Source of the DNA: Kitasatospora sp. NBC_00315
Lineage (GTDB): Bacteria > Actinomycetota > Actinomycetes > Streptomycetales > Streptomycetaceae
Assembly: GCF_041435095.1 (NCBI RefSeq)
Contig: NZ_CP108025.1
Coordinates: 3,038,001 to 3,102,000, forward strand
Direction of reading: 5' to 3'
Length of the DNA: 64,000 nt
The notes below the pieces were generated by a model. That model ran no database searches. It was given only the letters and a program-made list of their open reading frames with translations, and had not been told where the DNA came from. The translations under genes were made by a program, and so were the position numbers. Shown here piece by piece: positions 17,477-25,476 of this stretch (the first letter of the stretch is position 1; every line of letters begins with the position of its first letter).

Positions 17477-17512
17477 GGCGGGCCCCCACCCCTTCCGGGG
17501 CGGGGGCCCGCC
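17477..17512 (+). terminator. Hairpin terminator after filP
   Basis: 11-bp GC stem (17477-17487 with 17502-17512) extended inward by 4 bp after one mismatch, with a TTCC loop, 10 nt after the stop. Confidence 0.85.
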
Positions 17513-17702
17513 GCGCTGTTCCCGGGTCTCCGGCGACCAGGTGTCCGGCGACCGGGCGCCGCGGGGCCGGCGCCGCGGTGGCGGGAGTGTCCTGTCAGCG
17601 GGCCTGCCCGTACGCGGACGGGCGTTCCGTTCACCCAGTGGCCATCGGGCCGACGGTCCGGCGCCCCCTGGTGCACCGTCGCCGGGCAGAGGATCTGTGC
17701 TC

Positions 17703-19004
17703 ATGCGAATCTCGCGCCTCCTCCCCCTCGCCGCCGCCGCGGCCGTCGCACTGGCCCCGACCGCGGCCGGCGCGGCCACCGCCGCCCCCGTCCACGACGG
17801 CACCTGGACGTACCGCGACCCGGCCCCGCTCGGCGGCGGCACCGGCCTCTCGCTCGGCGGCTTCAGCGACCTCTTCCCGGCCGACGACTCCGGCAACGTG
17901 TTCTGGACGGTCACCGACCGCGGTCCGAACGCCGACGCGCCCGCCGACACCGACAAGATCTTCCTGAAGCCCGACTACACGCCGCAGATCATGAAGATCA
18001 AGCTGCGCAAGGACGGCTCGGTCGACATCCTCAAGCAGATCCCGCTGCAGGTCCCCCAGGGCCGCAGGGACCCGGTCACCGGGACCCGCTTCCTGACCGG
18101 CCTGCCGCCCGCCGCGCTGACCGCCGAACGCCCGGTGGACACCGCCGGCAACGTGCTCCCCAACGATCCCTACGGTCTGGACAGCGAGGGCCTCGTACGG
18201 GCCCACGACGGCTCGTTCTGGGTCAGCAGCGAGTACGGCTCCTCGATCCTGCACTTCTCCGCGCGCGGTGTGCTGCAGAGCGTCCTGGTGCCGGCCGGCT
18301 CGGCCTTCGAGGCGCCGGGCGCCGAGGTGCTGAAGATCCTTCCGGCCGTCGAGGCCAGGCAGAAGAACAACAAGGGCCTGGAGGGCCTGACCGTCTCGGC
18401 CGACGGCCGGACGCTCTACGCCGCCCAGCAGACCGCGCTCGCCAACCCGGACTCCAAGACCGCGAAGAAGTCCCGGGTGCAGCGGATCTTCCGGATCGAC
18501 ATCGGCCACCGCACCCCGGCCGTCACCGGCGAGTTCGCCAACGTCCGGGAGGCCGACAGCGCCACCGACGGTGGCTGGAGCACCTCGGCGATCACCTGGC
18601 TGGGTCCGGACCGCCTGCTGGTGGAGGAGCGCGACGCCAACCGCCCGACCGCCTTCACCAAGCTGTTCGAGGTCGACCTGCGGGGAGCCACCGACCTGCT
18701 CGGCGGTGTCTGGGACGACCCGGCGACGACGCCCTCGCTGGAGCTCGCCCCGGCGGACACCGACGGCGTGGTGCCGGGTGCCAAGCGGCTGGTCTTCGAC
18801 GCCGCCGCGGCGGGCCTGGCCAACGGCAAGGTGGAGGGTGTGGCACTGCGCCCGGCCGGTCACGGCGCCGCCGAGCTGTTCCTGGTGAACGACAACGACT
18901 TCGGCGTCGACGGCTACGCGAACGGCGCGGTCGTCCCCAACAACGCCGCCACCCGGGTCGACCGGTACACGCTGCCGGCCGGCACGGTGTCGTTCGGCCG
19001 CTGA
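17703..19004 (+). CDS. Secreted esterase-like/phytase-like beta-propeller protein
   Basis: 433-aa exported protein. The signal peptide is about residues 1-27 (MRISRLLPLAAAAAVALAP...). The mature part resembles the 'esterase-like activity of phytase' family, with GGFSDLFPADDSG, WTVTDRGPNAD, PYGLDSEGLVRAHDGSFWVSSEYGS, NNKGLEGLTVSADGRTLYAAQQ and LVNDNDFGVDGYANGAV. The acidic loops suit metal or phosphate binding. Substrate is unknown; phosphoesterase activity is a family-level inference. ATG 17703 has AGAGGA 9 nt upstream. It stands alone between two terminators. Confidence 0.85.
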   Translation: MRISRLLPLAAAAAVALAPTAAGAATAAPVHDGTWTYRDPAPLGGGTGLSLGGFSDLFPADDSGNVFWTVTDRGPNADAPADTDKIFLKPDYTPQIMKIKLRKDGSVDILKQIPLQVPQGRRDPVTGTRFLTGLPPAALTAERPVDTAGNVLPNDPYGLDSEGLVRAHDGSFWVSSEYGSSILHFSARGVLQSVLVPAGSAFEAPGAEVLKILPAVEARQKNNKGLEGLTVSADGRTLYAAQQTALANPDSKTAKKSRVQRIFRIDIGHRTPAVTGEFANVREADSATDGGWSTSAITWLGPDRLLVEERDANRPTAFTKLFEVDLRGATDLLGGVWDDPATTPSLELAPADTDGVVPGAKRLVFDAAAAGLANGKVEGVALRPAGHGAAELFLVNDNDFGVDGYANGAVVPNNAATRVDRYTLPAGTVSFGR

Positions 19005-19019
19005 TCACCTGTCCGACCG

Positions 19020-19064
19020 CACGACGAGGGGGAGCCGGGAGGACTCCGGCTCCCCCTCGTCGTG
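19020..19064. terminator. Bidirectional hairpin terminator
   Basis: Perfect 19-bp stem (19020-19038 with 19046-19064), 7-nt loop, between the convergent phytase-like gene and the gene ending at 19085. Confidence 0.88.
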
Positions 19065-19084
19065 CCCGGCCCGGGCGGCCGCCG

Positions 19085-19480
19085 TCAGATCGGGTAGGCG
19101 CCGTCCGGCCGCTGGTGGCCGCTGCTCAGCTGGTTGCCCTCGTCGTCGGAGACGGTCCCGAACCACGAGGTGCACCAGACGGAGATCGAGTCGGGCCAGT
19201 ACTGCACCTCGAAGGGGTGGCCGAGCCCGTGGTCGCCGTAGGAGGTGACGATGAAGGTCTCACCGGGTTTCAGCCAGTAGTCCTCGCCGAGCGGTTCGAG
19301 GACCAGTTCGGTGAGCTTCTCGCCGCAGTTGGTGACCGGCATCCGTCCGGAGACCTCCAGCGCGGAGAAATCCCACACGGCGGCCTCGCCGTCGGCGGGG
19401 CGGGGGTGCGGCGGCTCGTCCGCCCCGGCTCTGCCGTCGCTCCCGCGGCCGCTCTCGCCGCCCTGGACGCCCTCACTCAT
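19085..19480 (-). CDS. Conserved hypothetical protein, 131 aa
   Basis: I do not recognise the family. The first 35 residues are Gly/Asp/Pro-rich and probably disordered. The rest (VWDFSALEVSGRMPVTNCGE..., TFIVTSYGDHG, VQYWPDSISVWCTSWFGTV) looks like a small beta-rich domain with two conserved-looking Cys. No signal peptide or membrane segment is seen. The start overlaps the stop of the alpha/beta hydrolase as ATGA (19477-19480), so the two are translationally coupled and probably functionally linked. Confidence 0.75.
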   Translation of the reverse strand: MSEGVQGGESGRGSDGRAGADEPPHPRPADGEAAVWDFSALEVSGRMPVTNCGEKLTELVLEPLGEDYWLKPGETFIVTSYGDHGLGHPFEVQYWPDSISVWCTSWFGTVSDDEGNQLSSGHQRPDGAYPI

Positions 19481-20280
19481 CGGGCCGCCCCGTCCACCCG
19501 GGCCAGCAGCGCGCGCACCGCGGCGTTGAAGGCCCCCGGAGCCTCGATCGCACTGAGGTGGCCCGCGCCCGGGATGACGGTCAGTTCGGCGTCCCGCAGG
19601 GCGCCGGCCATCAGCTCGGCCTCGGCGAGCGGGGTGACGCGGTCCTGCGCGCCGACCACGACGGCCGCCGGGACGGCCAGGCCGGGCAGCACGTCGAGGG
19701 TGTCGCCGCGGGCCGCCATCGCCCGCTGGGCCCAGGCGACGGCCTTCGGCGCGGACTCGGCGATCATCCCCCTGACCCGCTCGGCGAGGTGGCCCGAGTC
19801 CGGGCCGAGCAGTGAGTCCTCCATCCGTTCGTCGGCCAGCAGCCTGACGCTGTCGCGGGCCAGCACGACGGTGGCGATCCGCTCGCGGTTGGCGCGGGCG
19901 GCGTCGGTGTCGGCGGTGGCCTTGGTGTCGGCCAGCAGCAGCCCGGCGAGCCGCTCCGGGTGGCGCCGGGCGAAGGCCAGCGCCACGTACCCGCCCATGG
20001 AGAGGCCGCCGACCACGGCCCGGTCGATCCCGGCGGCGTCGAGCAGCAGCGCGACGTCGTCCGCGACGAGGTCCAGCGAGGGATCGTCGTCGCCCAGCCC
20101 GGTCCCGCCGAAGCCGCGCTGATCGGGTGCCAGCACGCGGGCGTCGCCGCCGCCGGATCCGGGTAGGCCGTCCAATTGGGCGCTCCACATCGAGGCGGCC
20201 AGCGGGAAGGCGTGCAGCAGGACGAGCGGGGTGCCGGTGCCGCTCTCACGGACGGCCGGGGCGGTGGGAAGCCGGTTCAT
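19477..20280 (-). CDS. Alpha/beta hydrolase
   Basis: 267-aa hydrolase. The oxyanion/HG region is LVLLHAFPLAASMW, the nucleophile elbow is GLSMGGYVALAFARRHPERL (Ser), the acid residue is in VVVGAQDRVTPLAE and the catalytic His is in IPGAGHLSAIEAP. Overall it resembles 3-oxoadipate enol-lactonase/esterase-type proteins, but the substrate cannot be read from sequence. ATG 20280 gives the normal N-terminus. It is coupled to the hypothetical gene at 19085-19480 and divergent from the ABC transporter genes. Confidence 0.88.
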   Translation of the reverse strand: MNRLPTAPAVRESGTGTPLVLLHAFPLAASMWSAQLDGLPGSGGGDARVLAPDQRGFGGTGLGDDDPSLDLVADDVALLLDAAGIDRAVVGGLSMGGYVALAFARRHPERLAGLLLADTKATADTDAARANRERIATVVLARDSVRLLADERMEDSLLGPDSGHLAERVRGMIAESAPKAVAWAQRAMAARGDTLDVLPGLAVPAAVVVGAQDRVTPLAEAELMAGALRDAELTVIPGAGHLSAIEAPGAFNAAVRALLARVDGAAR

Positions 20281-20371
20281 GGGGCCCACCGTAGTGGCAT
20301 CCGGGCCCTGCGCGGCCGATGCATCCTTATGTCTGATTTGCCATAATCTGACCGAAAGCAAGGGAGCGCGA

Positions 20372-21412
20372 ATGATCGAGCTGCACGAGCTGACAAAACG
20401 CTACGGCGACACCCTCGCCGTCGACCGGCTGAGCTTCCGGGTACCCGAGGGCGTGGTGACCGGCTTCCTCGGCCCCAACGGCGCCGGCAAGTCCACCACC
20501 ATGCGGATGATCCTCGACCTCGACCGGCCCACCAGCGGCACGGTCACCCTCGACGGCAAGCGGTACGGCCAGCTCAGCGAACCGCTGAAGTACATCGGCG
20601 CGCTGCTGGAGGCCAAGGCCGTCCACCCCGGGCGCACCGCCCGCGACCACCTGCTCTGGCTGGCCCAGAGCAACCGCATCCCGACGTCCCGGGTCGGCGA
20701 GGTGCTGGACCTGGTCGGCCTCACCTCGGTCGCCCGCAAGCGCTCGCGCGGCTTCTCGCTCGGGATGGGCCAGCGTCTGGGCATCGCCTGCGCACTGCTC
20801 GGCGACCCCGAGATCGTGATGTTCGACGAACCCGTCAACGGGCTGGACCCGGAGGGCATCCTCTGGATCCGCAACCTGATGAAGCGCCTCGCCTCCGAGG
20901 GCCGCACGGTCTTCGTCTCCTCGCACCTGATGAGCGAGATGGCGGTGACCGCCGACCACCTGGTGGTGATCGGCCGGGGCCGGCTGCTGGCCAACCTCTC
21001 GATGCCCGAGTTCATCAGGCAGAACTCCCGTACCGCCGTACGCCTGCGCACCCCGCACCCCGAGCGGCTGCTGGACGCGCTCGCCGGCGCCGGACTGCGC
21101 GCCGAGGGCGGGCCCGAGGGCTCCTACGAAGTGGTGGACGGCGACCTCGCCGAGCTCGGCGAGCTGGCCGCCGCGGCCGGCGTCACGCTGCACGAACTGA
21201 GCCCCCAGCAGGCCTCGCTGGAGACCGCGTTCATGCAGATGACCGCCGACTCGGTGGAGTACCACGCGGGCGGCACCGGGCCCGCCCGGGCGGTGGGCCC
21301 GACCGACGCGGCCGGCGCGGCGGGCAGCTGGGGCGCCGGCTGGCAGGGAGCACAGCAGTCACCGGCGGCCGGGGCGGGACGCCCGGCCGCGGCGCCGAAG
21401 GAGAGGAACTGA
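20372..21412 (+). CDS. ABC transporter ATP-binding protein
   Basis: 346-aa DrrA/CcmA-type ATPase. Walker A GPNGAGKST is at residues 34-42, the signature is FSLGMGQRLGIA, Walker B IVMFDEPVNGLDPEG, and the switch His is in VFVSSHLMSEM. After the core is a C-terminal extension with a Gly/Ala/Pro-rich tail from about residue 295. ATG 20372 has AGGGAG at 20361-20366. One nucleotide separates it from the permease gene, so both form one exporter operon. Exported substrate is unknown; antibiotic or lipid export is typical of the family. Confidence 0.93.
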   Translation: MIELHELTKRYGDTLAVDRLSFRVPEGVVTGFLGPNGAGKSTTMRMILDLDRPTSGTVTLDGKRYGQLSEPLKYIGALLEAKAVHPGRTARDHLLWLAQSNRIPTSRVGEVLDLVGLTSVARKRSRGFSLGMGQRLGIACALLGDPEIVMFDEPVNGLDPEGILWIRNLMKRLASEGRTVFVSSHLMSEMAVTADHLVVIGRGRLLANLSMPEFIRQNSRTAVRLRTPHPERLLDALAGAGLRAEGGPEGSYEVVDGDLAELGELAAAAGVTLHELSPQQASLETAFMQMTADSVEYHAGGTGPARAVGPTDAAGAAGSWGAGWQGAQQSPAAGAGRPAAAPKERN

Positions 21413-21413
21413 G

Positions 21414-22181
21414 ATGGCGTCCTTCCCCGCGATCCTGAACTCCGAGTGGACGAAGATCCGCAGTGTCCGCTCCACGGTCTGGACACTGGCCCTGACCTTC
21501 GTGGTGACCGTCGGCCTCGGCGCCCTGCTGTCGCTGCTGACCAACAACAACTTCCAGGACTTCACCCGCAACGACAGCACACCCTTCGACGCCACCGGGA
21601 CCGCCTTCTCCGGCATCATGCTCGGCGAACTGGCCATCATCGTCTTCGGGGTGCTGGCGGTCGGCAACGAGTACAGCACCGGCATGATCCGGGTCACCCT
21701 GGCCGCCGTGCCGCAGCGCGGGACGCTGCTCGCCGGCAAGGCCGTGGTGCTCGGCGCACTGGCGTTCCTGGTGGCGCTCGTCACCGCCTTCGTCACGTTC
21801 TTCCTCGGCCAGGCGCTGCTCGGCGACCACTCCACCGACCTGGGCCAGCCGCACGTGCTGCGCGCGGTGTTCGGCGCCGCGCTCTACCTGACGATGATCT
21901 GTCTCTTCTCGGCCGGCGTCACGGCGATGCTGCACAACCAGACGCTGGCGCTCGGCGTGCTGGTGCCGTTCTTCTTCCTGCTCTCGCCGATCCTCTCGGC
22001 GGTGCCGAAGGTCAAGACGCTGGCGCACTACTTCCCCGACTACGCGGGCTCCCGGATGCTGCTGGTGTACGAGCAGAGCGGCCAGCCGTACGGGCCGTGG
22101 GCGGGGCTGCTCATCTGCCTGGGCTGGACGCTGGCCGCGCTGGCCGGCGGAGCACTGGTGCTCAAGAGCCGGGACGCCTGA
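21414..22181 (+). CDS. ABC-2 type transporter permease
   Basis: 255-aa membrane protein with six likely transmembrane segments (about residues 22-44, 62-84, 107-132, 145-170, 177-197, 228-249). The N-terminus MASFPAILNSEWTKIRSVRST is characteristic of streptomycete ABC-2 permeases that pair with DrrA-like ATPases. It follows the ATPase gene after one base. Substrate is unknown. Confidence 0.92.
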   Translation: MASFPAILNSEWTKIRSVRSTVWTLALTFVVTVGLGALLSLLTNNNFQDFTRNDSTPFDATGTAFSGIMLGELAIIVFGVLAVGNEYSTGMIRVTLAAVPQRGTLLAGKAVVLGALAFLVALVTAFVTFFLGQALLGDHSTDLGQPHVLRAVFGAALYLTMICLFSAGVTAMLHNQTLALGVLVPFFFLLSPILSAVPKVKTLAHYFPDYAGSRMLLVYEQSGQPYGPWAGLLICLGWTLAALAGGALVLKSRDA

Positions 22182-22209
22182 CCGGACGGTGCGCGGCGCC
22201 CCGGACCGC

Positions 22210-22527
22210 TCAGTGGCGGGGGGCGCCGCGCCCGCGCTGGATGTTGGAGGTGCGCCGTTCGCGCGCTCCCCAGCAGGCGCGGTGCCAGTGCCGCCGGTCG
22301 TCCACCCCGGCGCCGAACTCCGGCCAGGCCACCACGTGGCCGACGCCGGGCGGGATCTCCTGGTCGCACCCCGGGCAGCGGTAGTGGCGCCCGGCCGTGC
22401 CCGCCACGGTCTGCACCACCCACTCCTCGCCCCGGTAGGTCTCGGTGCGCCGCAGCGAGCCGCCGAACGGCGACGGGCCGGGCTCCTCGCGGTCGGGGTT
22501 GCTGATCCGGTTGCGGCGGGGAGACAC
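22210..22527 (-). CDS. Small Cys/His-rich conserved protein, 105 aa
   Basis: The basic N-terminus (MSPRRNRISNPDREEPGP) is followed by a compact domain with CPGC, HVVAWP and RHWHRACW, suggesting a zinc site from the CxxC pair plus later His/Cys. Homologues in streptomycetes are common and often labelled ATP/GTP-binding, but no P-loop is visible here, so I do not adopt that label. It converges on the ABC permease gene and is divergent from the luciferase-like gene. The role is unknown. Confidence 0.72.
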   Translation of the reverse strand: MSPRRNRISNPDREEPGPSPFGGSLRRTETYRGEEWVVQTVAGTAGRHYRCPGCDQEIPPGVGHVVAWPEFGAGVDDRRHWHRACWGARERRTSNIQRGRGAPRH

Positions 22528-22755
22528 GGCGGGCTACCTCTCTACGGGGGCTCGGAAACCCTTCCAGGGTACGGGCCGTACCCGACCTGTCGCGGCCTTA
22601 CCACGGCATCCCCCGCGACCCGGGTGAATCCGGGGAGATCCACCCGATCTTCGGGGAAATTGGTCGATCCGCGTGCCATTGGCACATGACATGGGTTACT
22701 CACAAGAGGAGAAGGCGGGGCCCGCAGACCCTGCGCGCACCCGAGGAGGCTGCCC

Positions 22756-24051
22756 ATGACCAAGACCAGCGCCCGTACCGAGGCCCATCCGCCGATCGGT
22801 GTCCGGCCGCCCGGGCCGGCCGGCCCGGCCCTTGCCGGCCTGCCGCACCCGGCCGGGCTGCCCTACGGCCCGGCCCCCGTGACCGAGCGCGGCGGGAGCC
22901 ACCCGTCGGCCACCGAGGCGATCCGGGTCGGCGCCTTCCTGCTGTCCGCGCAGTTCCCCGGCCAGACCCACGCCGAGGTACTGGATCGCACCGTCGGCGC
23001 CACCACGGCGGCCGAACGGGCCGGGCTGGACAGCGTCTGGCTGGCGGAGCACCACTTCGTGCCGTACGGGGTCTGCCCCGACGCCGCGACGCTCGCCGCC
23101 CTGCTGCTCGGCCGGACCCGGCGGATCGGCGTCGGGACGGCGGTGAGCGTGCTGTCGACGGCCCACCCGGTGGCCCTCGGGGAGCAGGCCGCGCTGCTGC
23201 ACCTCACCTCCGGCGGGCGCTTCACGCTGGGGGTCGGGCGCGGCGGCCCCTGGATCGACCTCACCGTCTTCGGCAGCGGCCTGCCGGCCTACGAGCAGGG
23301 CTTCGCCGAGCGGCTGGACCTGCTGCTGCGCTGGCTGCGCGACGCCCGGGTGGGTGCGAACGGACCGCAGTTCGCCTTTCCCGAGGTGGCCGTGGTGCCG
23401 CGGGCGGGCGAGCCGGCCCGGCCGCCCGAGCTCTCCTCCTGGCTGGGCCTGGAGCCCGGCGCGCCCCGGCCCCCGCACCGGCTCCCCCGCCAGCGGGGTG
23501 ACGCCCCGGCCGGCCGGGGCCCGGCCGGCCCGCCGGTCGTGGTCGCCTGCACCTCGCCGGGCGGCGTGCGGCTGGCCGCCGAGCGCGGCCTGCCGATGCT
23601 GCTCGGCATGCACTCCGGGGACGAGGACAAGCAGCAGATGCTGGAGCTCTACCGCACCGCCTGGCGCGCCGGCGGCCGCGGCGAGGAGCAGCTCGCCCGG
23701 GTCGAGGCGGAGCACGTCGCGGCGGGCGTCGCCCAGGTCGAGGACGGTACGGCGACGGCGCGGGCGACGCTGCTGCGCTCGATGCCCGGCTGGTTCGAGT
23801 ACGGGCTCGGCGCGCACCGTACGGTGGACGGCCGCGAGCGCCGGATGCGCGACCCGCACGAGTACACGGCGCTGCTCTGCGACCTCCACGCGGTGGGCAC
23901 ACCCCGCCAATGCGCCGACAAGCTGCTCGCCACGGCCGAGCGCACCGGCATCCGCCGCTTCGCGCTGCTGGCCGAGGGCAGCGGCGACCGGGAGGCGACC
24001 CTGCACAACATCGCCCGGCTGGGCTCCGAGGTGCTGCCGCAGCTGTCCTGA
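22756..24051 (+). CDS. Luciferase-like (LLM class) flavin-dependent oxidoreductase
   Basis: 431-aa TIM-barrel oxidoreductase that uses reduced flavin (FMN or F420). Bacterial-luciferase motifs include RVGAFLLSAQFPGQTH, GLDSVWLAEHHFVPYG, RIGVGTAVSVLSTAHPVALGEQ and LGVGRGGP. Two features are unusual: a Pro-rich N-terminal extension of about 55 residues, and a Pro/Arg-rich insertion at about 215-258 between barrel strands. No substrate can be assigned. ATG 22756 has GAGG upstream. A 23-bp inverted repeat follows the gene. Confidence 0.87.
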   Translation: MTKTSARTEAHPPIGVRPPGPAGPALAGLPHPAGLPYGPAPVTERGGSHPSATEAIRVGAFLLSAQFPGQTHAEVLDRTVGATTAAERAGLDSVWLAEHHFVPYGVCPDAATLAALLLGRTRRIGVGTAVSVLSTAHPVALGEQAALLHLTSGGRFTLGVGRGGPWIDLTVFGSGLPAYEQGFAERLDLLLRWLRDARVGANGPQFAFPEVAVVPRAGEPARPPELSSWLGLEPGAPRPPHRLPRQRGDAPAGRGPAGPPVVVACTSPGGVRLAAERGLPMLLGMHSGDEDKQQMLELYRTAWRAGGRGEEQLARVEAEHVAAGVAQVEDGTATARATLLRSMPGWFEYGLGAHRTVDGRERRMRDPHEYTALLCDLHAVGTPRQCADKLLATAERTGIRRFALLAEGSGDREATLHNIARLGSEVLPQLS

Positions 24052-24057
24052 GCGGGC

Positions 24058-24148
24058 GCGCGCGGACGGCCCGGGCCGCCCCGCAGCCGTTCCGGGCGCC
24101 GGTGGGCGATCGGAGCGGATGCGTGGGCGGCCCGGGCCGTCCGCGCGC
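24058..24148. terminator. Very long inverted repeat between convergent genes
   Basis: The 23 bases at 24058-24080 are perfectly mirrored by 24126-24148, with a 45-nt spacer. It lies between the LLM oxidoreductase stop and the stop of the gene at 24178. Each arm itself contains the palindrome GGCCCGGGCC, so several RNA folds are possible. It most likely serves as a bidirectional terminator. Confidence 0.7.
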
Positions 24149-24177
24149 ACTGCTGCGGCGTACCGCCTGACGGCGGA

Positions 24178-24570
24178 TCAGCAGTCGCGCAGTTCCTCGG
24201 ACTGGTTGAGCAGCTGCTCCCGGACGGACGTGAAGCGCTGGTAGCGGGCCACGTTGTTGTCCGACGGCGCGAACACCGCGACCCGGTGGCAGTTCTGGAA
24301 GGCCAGCTGGACGCCGAAGTGCCGCTGCAGGGCCCCCCGGATCGCGTCACTGGCCAGGGCGCGCAGCAGCTGGCCGCGGGCCTGCTCGCTGGGCGGCGGA
24401 ACGTGGTTGTCGGCGAAGTCGGTGCCGTCGACCTTCAACTGGGCGACCAGCGAGCTGATCAGCTCCCAGGCGTACGGCAGGGAGACGCGGACGCAGTCGA
24501 CGAATTCCCGCTCGTCGACCTCGCCCCGCTCGGCCTTCTCCAGGAGGGCCGGTGAGACGTCGAGCGACAT
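24178..24570 (-). CDS. Conserved streptomycete protein, 130 aa, function unknown
   Basis: It begins MSLDVSPALLEKAERGEVDE, and continues with VDCVRVSLPYAWELISSLVAQ, QLLRALASDAIRGALQRHFG and FTSVREQLLNQSEELRDC. A close relative in other streptomycetes is very well conserved, as far as I recall, but I know of no assigned function. It is predicted soluble and mostly helical. The start is secure: AGGAGA lies 6 nt before ATG 24570. A long upstream region with a possible small peptide gene follows. Confidence 0.8.
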   Translation of the reverse strand: MSLDVSPALLEKAERGEVDEREFVDCVRVSLPYAWELISSLVAQLKVDGTDFADNHVPPPSEQARGQLLRALASDAIRGALQRHFGVQLAFQNCHRVAVFAPSDNNVARYQRFTSVREQLLNQSEELRDC

Positions 24571-25476
24571 GGGTTCTCCTCTCGCGGTCCGCCCGTGCGC
24601 TGCGCACGGGCGGTGGTGCGGTGGTGCGGATGGCGCCGTGGTGCGGATGGTGCCGTGCCGAGATGGTTCTCGATCGTTGGGCGGAGAGTGCGGTGACCGT
24701 TGCGCGAACGGGCCGGTGAGGGGTGCCGGCCGGAGTGGGACGGACGCGTCCGGCCGTGCCGTTCGAGCGGGGTCGGTCCTGCGGTGTCCCGATGCGCCTG
24801 GCCGGTGCACCGGCGGACCATCGGACGAGCGGTACCGGCCCATCCCGGAAGGAGCCGCCGATGGGGGCGGCAACCGCTCACATCAGCCTGGCAGCCATTG
24901 CGGGGCAAGGCAGGCGAATCATCTGATTCCCCCAGGATTCGTGTGCCGACGGCGCAGATTGGCCGGATCCCACCGGGCTTGCCGTTCTACGTCGCCATCC
25001 CACGCCTCCGTCCCCCGCCGGCCGCCCGAGCGCAAGCACTCCGTCACACACCGTAGCCGCACGGGAGAGTGTGCGCCAGAGTGCGGAGCGCAACCGCTCA
25101 GGGGGGCCGGACCTCCATGGTGGACGTCCTGCCGCCTTCTTCACCCGCTCCGGACGGAATCGCTTCAACTGGCCCCGGCGGACGGGTGCGGGCGGCCGTG
25201 CGTCTCACGATCGCCCGCTTCCCGGGTCACTCGGGGCGGCGCTCCCCGGCGCGTCCGCCCTCCCGGCCCCCGGCGCCCGGACCGGCGGACGCGCCGGGAA
25301 CCCGTGCCGGGCTCCCCTCCGGGGCCCGGCACGGCCAAGCGGCCCAGCCCGCCCGTGGGGGTCCGAGGCGCTCAGAAGAGGTCGGTTATCGTGTTCGGAT
25401 CCGGATGTCGAGAATCGGTTCGGCCTGGCTCACGGGGGTTGCGATAACGGTGCGCGTGTTGAATCGAAGGCGGCGG
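24571..25476. other. Long intergenic region (about 0.9 kb)
   Basis: No conserved gene is evident. It contains a 21-codon ORF with an excellent ribosome site (24861-24926) and an inverted repeat, GAATCA (24916-24921) and TGATTC (24924-24929). Further downstream the frame of the glycosyltransferase stays open from 25069, but that part looks noncoding (Pro/Arg/Gly-rich, no domain). Promoters for the divergent genes must lie here; none is clear. Confidence 0.45.
24861..24926 (+). CDS. Possible 21-aa peptide
   Basis: ATG 24861 is preceded by GGAAGGAG at 24847-24854 with ideal 6-nt spacing. The product is MGAATAHISLAAIAGQGRRI plus a final Ile, then TGA. Codon use is ordinary for this genome. It could be a leader peptide for the downstream membrane-protein operon or a free small protein, or a chance ORF. 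An inverted repeat straddles the stop codon. Confidence 0.3.
   Translation: MGAATAHISLAAIAGQGRRII

Noticed and set aside
22210..22527. ATP/GTP-binding function for the 105-aa protein
   Set aside because: No P-loop or other nucleotide motif; only a Cys/His metal-site pattern.
25069..25476. Longer N-terminus for the GT87 protein
   Set aside because: The extra 136 codons are Pro/Arg/Gly-rich, and a better ribosome site precedes ATG 25477.
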